This document shows, one piece after another, positions 1 through 5,152 of a DNA stretch of 5,152 bases. Positions within the stretch are counted from its first letter, which is position 1, and each line of letters starts with the position of its first letter. A program made the translations under genes and the position numbers. The DNA comes from Anaerolineae bacterium. GTDB lineage: Bacteria; Chloroflexota; Anaerolineae; Aggregatilineales; Phototrophicaceae. The stretch is taken from NCBI GenBank assembly GCA_020848855.1, contig JADLHH010000449.1:1-5152 (forward strand), written 5' to 3'. Below the pieces are notes generated by a model. That model made no database searches. It was not told where the DNA came from and worked only from the letters and a program-made list of their open reading frames with translations.

Positions 1-1
1 C

Positions 2-994
2 GGCGGCAACCTGCCGACGACCCCCTGGGCGCACAACAACGAGGGACGCGGTCCGGCATGGTCGAACTCGCTGTTCGAAGACAACGCCGAATTCGGCTTG
101 GGGATGCGCGTCGCGCTCGACAAGCAGGTCGAATTCGCGAAGGAGCTGGTGCGCAGGCTGTCGGCTGAAATCGGCGGGCAGTTGGTCGATGCGCTGCTGA
201 GCGCCGACCAGAGCGACGAAGCCGGCATCCACGACCAGCGCGAGCGCGTGGCGCTGCTCAAGGAGCGGCTCGCCAGCGTCAACAGCGACGAGGCGCGGCA
301 GTTGCTGGCGCTCGCCGATGTGCTGGTCAAGAAGGATGTGTGGATTATCGGCGGCGACGGCTGGGCGTATGACATCGGCTACGGCGGTCTGGATCACGTG
401 ATTGCCAGCGGTCGCAACGTCAACATCCTCGTGCTGGATACCGAAGTTTACTCGAATACCGGTGGACAGGCGTCGAAGGCGACGCCGCGCGCCGCCGTCG
501 CCAAGTTCGCGGCGGGTGGCAAGCGTTCCGGCAAGAAGGACCTCGGCTTGATCGCCATGAGCTACGGCACGGTCTACGTCGCCCGCGTGGCGATGGGCGG
601 CAGGGACGAACAGACGCTGCGCGCCTTCATCGAAGCCGAAGCCTATGATGGACCATCGCTGATCATCGCCTACAGCCACTGCCTGATGCAGGGTATCGAC
701 ATGGGCACGGCGCTGCGCAACCAGAAGGCGGCGGTCGACTCCGGTCAGTGGCCGCTGTACCGCTACAACCCGGAGCGCGCCGAACGCAACGAGAACCCGT
801 TTGTGCTCGACTCGAAAGCGCCGAAGATCCCGGTCACGGCATACCTGCAGATGGAAAACCGCTTCCGTATGCTCGAACACACCCGCCCCGATGTCGCGCG
901 CGTCCTGTTCGAGGAAGCCCAGGGCGACGTGAACATGCGCTGGGCACTGTACGAATATCTCGCGTCGCGCCCCGTGAATGGAAACGCCCCATGA
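2..994 (+). CDS. nifJ: Pyruvate:ferredoxin (flavodoxin) oxidoreductase, C-terminal part (5'-truncated by window edge)
   Basis: This is the last 330 residues of a single-chain PFOR, normally about 1,150-1,230 aa, open from the window edge. The enzyme is cytoplasmic and oxidatively decarboxylates pyruvate with CoA to acetyl-CoA and CO2, passing electrons to ferredoxin or flavodoxin; many homologues also run in reverse. The fragment opens with GGNLPTTPW and GRGPAWSNSLFEDNAEFG, both highly typical of NifJ. The thiamine-diphosphate domain follows: GGDGWAYDIGYGG (about residues 117-129 of the fragment) and DTEVYSNTGGQASKATP (about 146-162), which supply diphosphate/Mg2+ and cofactor contacts. Cys227 in YSHC matches the family's fourth ligand of the proximal [4Fe-4S] cluster (Cys1071 in the Desulfovibrio africanus enzyme, from memory); the other ligands lie upstream of the window. 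Only about 103 residues follow this Cys, so the long C-terminal extension of the D. africanus enzyme appears absent. The stop is 23 bases before the DHOD-like gene, suggesting one transcript. Family assignment is near certain; direction of catalysis and electron partner are not visible. Confidence 0.96.
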   Translation, partial: GGNLPTTPWAHNNEGRGPAWSNSLFEDNAEFGLGMRVALDKQVEFAKELVRRLSAEIGGQLVDALLSADQSDEAGIHDQRERVALLKERLASVNSDEARQLLALADVLVKKDVWIIGGDGWAYDIGYGGLDHVIASGRNVNILVLDTEVYSNTGGQASKATPRAAVAKFAAGGKRSGKKDLGLIAMSYGTVYVARVAMGGRDEQTLRAFIEAEAYDGPSLIIAYSHCLMQGIDMGTALRNQKAAVDSGQWPLYRYNPERAERNENPFVLDSKAPKIPVTAYLQMENRFRMLEHTRPDVARVLFEEAQGDVNMRWALYEYLASRPVNGNAP

Positions 995-1017
995 ATGGGC
1001 AGGCATAGGCTCCAAGA

Positions 1018-2013
1018 ATGGACTTCACAACAACCTATATGGGGTTGAAACTGACTTCACCGCTGGTCGCCTCGGCTTCGCCGCTGTGGGACTCGCTGGA
1101 CAACATCAAAAGGGCGGAAGATGCCGGAGCCGGCGCGGTCGTGCTGTTCTCGCTGTTCGAGGAGCAGATTCGCCACGAGCGCGAGATGGTCAACTACTAT
1201 CTGACGCACGGCTCGGAGTCGTTCCCCGAAGCGGTGACGATCTTCCCGGAGCCGCCGACGTATCACGCGGGACCTGACCAGTACCTTGAGCTGATCCAGC
1301 GCGCGCGGGCAGCCGTCGATATTCCCGTCGTCGCCAGCCTGAACGGCACAAGCATCGGCAGTTGGACGAAATTCGCCCGCCGGATGCAGGAAGCCGGCGC
1401 GAGCGCGCTCGAACTGAACGTCTATGACATCCCGACCGATATGGATATCGCCGGCACGGATATCGAGCAGAAATACATCGATATCCTGTCCGCCGTCAAG
1501 ACTTCGGTCTCGATCCCGGTCGCGGTCAAGCTCAGCCCGTATTTCAGCAACATGGCGAACATGGCGCGGCGGCTCGATCAGGCTGGCGCGGACGCGCTGG
1601 TCATATTTAACCGCTTCTACCAGCCGGACATCAACCTGGAAACGCTGGAAGTCGAGCCGCACGTGCTGCTCAGCACGCCGCAGTCGCTCCGCCTGCCGCT
1701 GCGCTGGATCGCCATCCTGTACGGGCGCATCCACGCCGACATTGCGGCGACCAGCGGCGTTCACACGCCGGAAGACGCGCTCAAGGTGTTGATGGCGGGC
1801 GCGAATGTCGCCATGATGACCTCGGCGCTGCTTAAGAACGGCATCGACTATCTTAAGGTCGTGAAAGACGGCATGGTCGAATGGCTTGAGACGAACGAAT
1901 ACGACTCGGTGTCGCAGATGCGCGGCAGCCTCAGCCAGATCAACAGCCCCGACCCCGGCGCGTTCGAGCGTGTGCAGTACATGCGCGCGCTGACGACTTA
2001 CCGGGTTCACTAG
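1018..2013 (+). CDS. Dihydroorotate dehydrogenase-like FMN-barrel protein
   Basis: A 331-aa protein of the DHOD-like TIM-barrel flavoprotein family, probably cytosolic with no signal peptide or membrane segment. Start ATG 1018 is the first possible one, since an in-frame TAG lies at 1006-1008; only a weak AGG (1007-1009) serves as ribosome site, so coupling to the upstream gene is likely. Visible DHOD-fold landmarks are LTSPLVASASPLWDS (12-26), SLNG (107-110), LELN (131-134), VAVKLSP with Lys171, IFNRF with Asn198, and a C-terminal phosphate-binding region SGVHTPEDALKVLMAGA (246-262) followed by MMTSALL. By eye alignment to class 1A DHODs, the flavin-side Lys171 and Asn198 are kept. The Lys43-equivalent is Phe44, and the NLSCPN catalytic loop reads NVYDIP (134-139), so the catalytic Cys and an orotate-binding Asn are absent. 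A true PyrD role is therefore doubtful; the substrate is unknown. Position 23 bases behind nifJ suggests a role connected to PFOR or pyruvate metabolism (inference). Databases often label such proteins simply as dihydroorotate dehydrogenase. Confidence 0.9.
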   Translation: MDFTTTYMGLKLTSPLVASASPLWDSLDNIKRAEDAGAGAVVLFSLFEEQIRHEREMVNYYLTHGSESFPEAVTIFPEPPTYHAGPDQYLELIQRARAAVDIPVVASLNGTSIGSWTKFARRMQEAGASALELNVYDIPTDMDIAGTDIEQKYIDILSAVKTSVSIPVAVKLSPYFSNMANMARRLDQAGADALVIFNRFYQPDINLETLEVEPHVLLSTPQSLRLPLRWIAILYGRIHADIAATSGVHTPEDALKVLMAGANVAMMTSALLKNGIDYLKVVKDGMVEWLETNEYDSVSQMRGSLSQINSPDPGAFERVQYMRALTTYRVH

Positions 2014-2025
2014 CACGATGTACTT

Positions 2026-2053
2026 CAGGGGATGAGCAGTCTCTCATCCCCTG
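2026..2053 (+). terminator. Hairpin after the DHOD-like gene, possible terminator
   Basis: A perfect 11-bp stem, CAGGGGATGAG (2026-2036) against CTCATCCCCTG (2043-2053), with a 6-base loop, begins 13 bases after the stop codon. The following sequence (CTCGGTTTGCG) has only a short T run, so it is not a classical intrinsic terminator. It could end or weaken transcription of nifJ-DHOD, or protect the 3' end of the mRNA. Confidence 0.55.
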
Positions 2054-2089
2054 CTCGGTTTGCGACAATTCGCCGATCTCCTTTCGTGA

Positions 2090-2115
2090 CGGGGGCGCAG
2101 TCCATCGCGCCCCTG
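2090..2115 (+). terminator. Second GC-rich hairpin, possible backup terminator
   Basis: GGGGCGC (2092-2098) pairs perfectly with GCGCCCC (2107-2113) around an 8-base loop, and the stem can extend by one G-T and one C-G pair to 2090-2115. No T tract follows. It may act with the hairpin at 2026-2053 as a tandem transcript end, or be only a stable RNA structure. Confidence 0.35.
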
Positions 2116-2173
2116 ATTCATGCTGCCTGAAAGCCCGTTCACGCCCCTTTCACCCTGCCAGCGCCACCCGCGA

Positions 2174-2188
2174 ATCGATCAGATCGAT
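2174..2188. promoter_or_regulatory. Perfect 7-1-7 palindrome, candidate operator upstream of ppdK
   Basis: ATCGATC, a single A, then GATCGAT form an odd-length perfect inverted repeat 139 bases before the ppdK start. Its size suits a dimeric helix-turn-helix regulator. No regulator gene is visible in the window and no family can be named; chance occurrence is possible because the half-site is itself built from the self-complementary words ATCGAT and GATC. Confidence 0.3.
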
Positions 2189-2311
2189 GAGATATGACGC
2201 AAGTCACGCTGTCACGTGTGTTATGTCAGTAGTCGCTCTCCCCTAACCCTGAAACAATTAGGTGAACAAACACGCAGTCGTGCAACTACGACGCTGCACA
2301 ATCGAATACAT

Positions 2312-2317
2312 AAGGAG
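2312..2317 (+). promoter_or_regulatory. Ribosome binding site deciding the ppdK start
   Basis: AAGGAG is a strong Shine-Dalgarno match placed 10 bases before ATG 2328. It supports 2328 over the in-frame GTG at 2262, which lacks such a site and would add 22 residues unlike the family's N terminus. It also argues against ATG 2340, which is too distant from it. Confidence 0.85.
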
Positions 2318-2327
2318 CGAAACAACA

Positions 2328-5084
2328 ATGGCTGTTACGATGGATGCGCCCGCGAAGAAGCGCGGCAGCAAGCAGGATAGTGGAAAGAAATGGGTCTATC
2401 TGTTTGACGAAGTTGCGATCGCCGAGAAGACCGTCGGCGGCGCATGGGATAACGTGAAGGCGCTGCTGGGCGGCAAAGGCTCCGGTCTTGGCGATATGAC
2501 TCGCGCCGCTCTGCCCGTTCCCCCCGGATTCACGATCACCACGGAAGCCTGCAACTACTACAGCAAGCACGACAAATCATTCCCGGACGGCATGTGGGAG
2601 CAGGTTCTGGAAGCGCTCGCCGTAGTCGAGGAAAAGACCGGCAAGAGCTTCGGCAACGACAAAAACCCGCTGCTCGTCTCGGTGCGCTCCGGTGCGAAAT
2701 TCTCGATGCCCGGCATGATGGACACGGTGCTGAACCTCGGCTTGACCGACACGATCACCGACAGCCTCGCCAAGCTGACCAATGACGAGCGCTTCGCGTA
2801 TGACGCTTACCGCCGCCTGGTGCAGATGTTCGGCTCGGTCGTGATGGGCATCGCCGACGAGCCGTTTGAAGACTTCCTCACCGAAACCAAGCGCAACAAG
2901 GGCGTCGCCTCCGACGTTGACCTGAACGCCGACGACTGGAAGAAGGTCACGGCGGAATTCAAGAAAATCTACAAAGAGCAGGTTGGCGAAGCCTTCCCGC
3001 AGGAACCACTCAAGCAGCTTGAACTGGCGATCCAGGCGGTCTTCCGCTCGTGGAACGGCAAGCGCGCGGTCGACTACCGCAACGCCGCCGGCATCTCCCA
3101 CGACCTGGGCACGGCAGTCAACATCCAGACAATGGTCTTCGGCAACATGGGCGAGAACTCCGGCACCGGCGTCGCCTTCACGCGCAACCCGTCGACCGGC
3201 GAAAAGCTCCTGTTCGGCGACTACCTGATGAACGCCCAGGGCGAAGACGTGGTCGCGGGCATCCGCACCCCCACCCCGATTGCCAAGCTCGCCGGCGAGA
3301 ACGCCGAAATCTTCGCGCAGTTCAACGACGTGTGCCAGAAGCTGGAAAGCCACTACCGCGAAATGCAGGACGTGGAATTCACCATCGAGCGCGGCAAGCT
3401 GTGGATGCTCCAGACCCGTGACGGCAAGCGCACCGCCCGCGCCACCATTCGCATCGCCGTCGACCTGGCGGGAGAAGGCGTGATTTCCAAGGAACAGGCA
3501 GTCTCGCGCGTCAAGCCCGAACACGTGCTGCAGCTCCTGCACCCGCAGTTCGACGATGCCGAGAAGAAGCGCGCCGAAGCCGAAAATCGCTATCTGGCGT
3601 CCGGCGTGAACGCATCGCCCGGCGCGGCAGTCGGTGTCGTCGCATTCGATGCTGACCTCGCCGAAAAGTGGGGCAAAGCCGGTCGGTCGGTCATCATGGT
3701 TCGCCCGGAAACCAAGCCGGATGACGTGCATGGTATGCTGGCATCGAAGGGTATTCTGACCAGCCGTGGCGGCGCGACCAGCCATGCGGCAGTCGTCGCC
3801 CGGCAGTTCGGTGTGCCGTGCGTCTGCGGCGCGGAAGCGCTCGACATCGACGTGCGCGGTCGCTGCTTCGTCGTCAACGGTATCAAGGTCTGCGAAGGCG
3901 AGACGGTCTCGATTGACGGCGGCACGGGCGAAGTGTTCGTTGGCGAAATCAGCCGCATTGACCCCGATTTCAACCGCGAAACCTACCTGCAAACGCTGCT
4001 CGGATGGGCGGACGAAATTCGCCGTCTGGACGTGTACGCCAATGCCGACTACCCGCAGGATGCCCGTCGCGCCCGCGATTACGGCGCAGTCGGTATCGGT
4101 CTGTGCCGCACCGAGCACATGTTCTTCCAGGAAGAGCGTCTGCCGATTGTCCAGGCGATGATCCTTTCCGAGCCGAACAGCGAAGAAGAACAGAAGAACC
4201 TCGACAAGCTGCTCAACTTCCAGCACGACGACTTCTACGGCATCTTCAAGGCGATGGACGGTCTGCCGGTCATCATCCGCCTGCTCGACCCGCCGCTGCA
4301 TGAATTCATGCCGGATCACGAACAACTGGCGATGCGCGCCGCCGGTCTGCGCATCATGGGCGACCGCCCGAACGAACTGGCGCGCGTCGAAGAACTGATG
4401 AAGGCGGTCGAAGGGCTGCGCGAATTCAACCCGATGCTCGGGCTGCGCGGTTCGCGCCTCGGCTTGATGCGTCCCGCCATCACCCGGATGCAGGCACGGG
4501 CGCTGTTCATGGCGGCGTGCCATGTGAAGAAGGAAGGCATCGACGTTCACCCCGAAGTCATGGTGGCGGTCACTGCCCACGCCAACGAAGTCAAGGACAT
4601 GCGGGCGATCATCGAAGAAGTCGCCGCGGAAGTCATGGCTGCCGAAGGCATCAAGGTCGAATACAAGATCGGCACGATGATCGAACTGCCGCGCGCGGCG
4701 ATCACCGCTGACAAGATGGCGGAACACTCGCAGTTCTTCTCGTTCGGCACGAACGACCTGACGCAGACCACGTTCGGCATCAGCCGCGACGACGCCGAAG
4801 GCAAGTTCCTGCTCGAATACGTCGAAAAGGGTATCCTGCCGGCGAACCCGTTCCAGGTGCTTGACGACGAAGGTGTCGGCTATCTGGTCAAGCTGGCGGT
4901 TGCCAAGGGTCGTGACGTTCGTCCTGACCTCGCAGTGGGCATCTGTGGCGAGCATGGTGGCGACCCAACGAGTATCGCGTTCTGCCACAAGGCAAACCTG
5001 AATTACGTGAGCTGCTCGCCCTTCCGCGTCCCAGTGGCGCGGCTGGCGGCGGCGCACGCGGCGCTGAAAGACCGCAAGAACTAA
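2328..5084 (+). CDS. ppdK: Pyruvate, phosphate dikinase
   Basis: A complete 918-aa PPDK, slightly longer than the usual 870-900 aa. It catalyses the reversible reaction pyruvate + ATP + Pi to PEP + AMP + PPi in the cytoplasm, via a swinging phosphohistidine domain. The N-terminal ATP-grasp part shows KWVYLFDE (21-28), GGKGSGLGDM (48-57) and SVRSGAKFSMPGMMDT (118-133). The central phosphotransfer domain has GGATSHAAVVARQFGVP, with catalytic His486 and Thr484, the position used for regulatory phosphorylation in plant and some bacterial PPDKs. The C-terminal PEP/pyruvate barrel has GLCRTEHMFF (Arg594), RLLDPPLHEFMP (Arg651), GTMIELPRA (Glu786), SFGTNDLTQTTFG (805-817) and GICGEHGGDP with catalytic Cys873. 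All key residues are present, so it should be active. The first 20 residues are a Lys/Arg-rich extension before the usual start of the family. A separate promoter is likely given the 314-base upstream gap, and a strong terminator follows. PEP synthase and PTS enzyme I are excluded by the N-terminal and central motifs. Confidence 0.98.
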   Translation: MAVTMDAPAKKRGSKQDSGKKWVYLFDEVAIAEKTVGGAWDNVKALLGGKGSGLGDMTRAALPVPPGFTITTEACNYYSKHDKSFPDGMWEQVLEALAVVEEKTGKSFGNDKNPLLVSVRSGAKFSMPGMMDTVLNLGLTDTITDSLAKLTNDERFAYDAYRRLVQMFGSVVMGIADEPFEDFLTETKRNKGVASDVDLNADDWKKVTAEFKKIYKEQVGEAFPQEPLKQLELAIQAVFRSWNGKRAVDYRNAAGISHDLGTAVNIQTMVFGNMGENSGTGVAFTRNPSTGEKLLFGDYLMNAQGEDVVAGIRTPTPIAKLAGENAEIFAQFNDVCQKLESHYREMQDVEFTIERGKLWMLQTRDGKRTARATIRIAVDLAGEGVISKEQAVSRVKPEHVLQLLHPQFDDAEKKRAEAENRYLASGVNASPGAAVGVVAFDADLAEKWGKAGRSVIMVRPETKPDDVHGMLASKGILTSRGGATSHAAVVARQFGVPCVCGAEALDIDVRGRCFVVNGIKVCEGETVSIDGGTGEVFVGEISRIDPDFNRETYLQTLLGWADEIRRLDVYANADYPQDARRARDYGAVGIGLCRTEHMFFQEERLPIVQAMILSEPNSEEEQKNLDKLLNFQHDDFYGIFKAMDGLPVIIRLLDPPLHEFMPDHEQLAMRAAGLRIMGDRPNELARVEELMKAVEGLREFNPMLGLRGSRLGLMRPAITRMQARALFMAACHVKKEGIDVHPEVMVAVTAHANEVKDMRAIIEEVAAEVMAAEGIKVEYKIGTMIELPRAAITADKMAEHSQFFSFGTNDLTQTTFGISRDDAEGKFLLEYVEKGILPANPFQVLDDEGVGYLVKLAVAKGRDVRPDLAVGICGEHGGDPTSIAFCHKANLNYVSCSPFRVPVARLAAAHAALKDRKN

Positions 5085-5106
5085 GCGCGGAACAGGCATT
5101 ACCGGG

Positions 5107-5150
5107 GCGGTTTGCCGACGGAAGATGGTCGGCAGACCGCTCTTTTATTT
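5107..5150 (+). terminator. Rho-independent terminator of ppdK
   Basis: A 13-bp stem, GCGGTTTGCCGAC (5107-5119) against GTCGGCAGACCGC (5128-5140), has one G-T pair and an 8-base loop. It is followed at once by the T-rich run TCTTTTATTT. It lies 22 bases after the ppdK stop and is a classical intrinsic terminator. Confidence 0.93.
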
Positions 5151-5152
5151 CC

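Larger units (their letters stand above)
2014..2327. other. Intergenic region between the DHOD-like gene and ppdK
   Basis: These 314 bases hold no convincing gene. The 5' third contains two GC-rich hairpins (2026-2053 and 2090-2115) that may end the upstream transcript. The middle holds a 7-1-7 palindrome (2174-2188) and short GTCACG repeats (2203-2216). The last 60 bases contain a possible leader hairpin (2274-2297) and the ppdK ribosome binding site (2312-2317). I found no -35/-10 pair close to sigma-70 consensus, no tRNA, and no riboswitch I recognise. The size and hairpins suggest that ppdK has its own promoter here. Confidence 0.7.

Noticed and set aside
994..1017. A frameshift or fusion between nifJ and the DHOD-like gene
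   Set aside because: nifJ ends at the usual family length after its last cluster ligand, an in-frame TAG precedes the DHOD-like start, and both reading frames are intact.
1057..2016. Long open frame on the minus strand, opposite the DHOD-like gene (about 319 codons)
   Set aside because: Same artefact: low-complexity Arg/Asp/His-rich translation and complete overlap with a recognised gene family.
2221..2249. TTATGT and TAACCC with 17-base spacing as a sigma-70 promoter for ppdK
   Set aside because: Each hexamer matches only about two of six consensus bases, so this is no better than chance.
2242..2262. CCTAA/TTAGG inverted repeat before ppdK
   Set aside because: Only 5 bp with an 11-base spacer; expected often by chance in a 300-base region.
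2262..2327. GTG at 2262 as an upstream start of ppdK
   Set aside because: No ribosome binding site precedes it, the added 22 residues do not resemble PPDK N termini, and a strong AAGGAG lies correctly before ATG 2328.
2577..5099. Very long open frame on the minus strand, opposite ppdK (about 840 codons)
   Set aside because: Its translation is rich in Arg, His, Asp and Val with no recognisable domain, and it overlaps a fully conserved gene. Such antisense frames arise from the GC-rich codon bias of the real gene.

Overview
The window is GC-rich bacterial DNA carrying three same-strand genes of central pyruvate metabolism: the 3' end of a pyruvate:ferredoxin (flavodoxin) oxidoreductase gene (nifJ/por type), a complete gene for a dihydroorotate dehydrogenase-like flavoprotein, and a complete pyruvate, phosphate dikinase gene (ppdK). 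No mobile element, RNA gene, CRISPR array or phage sequence is visible. The single-chain NifJ, the DHOD-like gene directly behind it and the protein styles recall anaerobic or facultative lineages such as Chloroflexota (Anaerolineae-like). That placement is inference from recalled family patterns, not from a marker gene.

Layout. Positions 2-994 hold the last 330 residues of the oxidoreductase, including the thiamine-diphosphate-binding domain and the last cysteine ligand of the proximal iron-sulfur cluster. After a 23-base gap comes the DHOD-like gene (1018-2013), almost certainly in the same transcript. A 314-base intergenic region (2014-2327) follows. It contains two GC-rich hairpins near the upstream gene, a perfect 7-1-7 palindrome with nearby short repeats in its middle, and a small potential leader hairpin and a good Shine-Dalgarno sequence before ppdK. 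ppdK runs from 2328 to 5084 and is closed by a textbook rho-independent terminator (5107-5150).

Function. The oxidoreductase interconverts pyruvate + CoA with acetyl-CoA + CO2, using ferredoxin or flavodoxin. PPDK interconverts pyruvate + ATP + Pi with PEP + AMP + PPi. Side by side they link acetyl-CoA, pyruvate and PEP, in either the fermentative/glycolytic or the gluconeogenic/CO2-assimilating direction. The DHOD-like protein keeps the FMN-barrel framework but appears to have lost the active-site residues that define true dihydroorotate dehydrogenases. It is the least understood part of the window and the best candidate for something undescribed. The rest is ordinary housekeeping metabolism.
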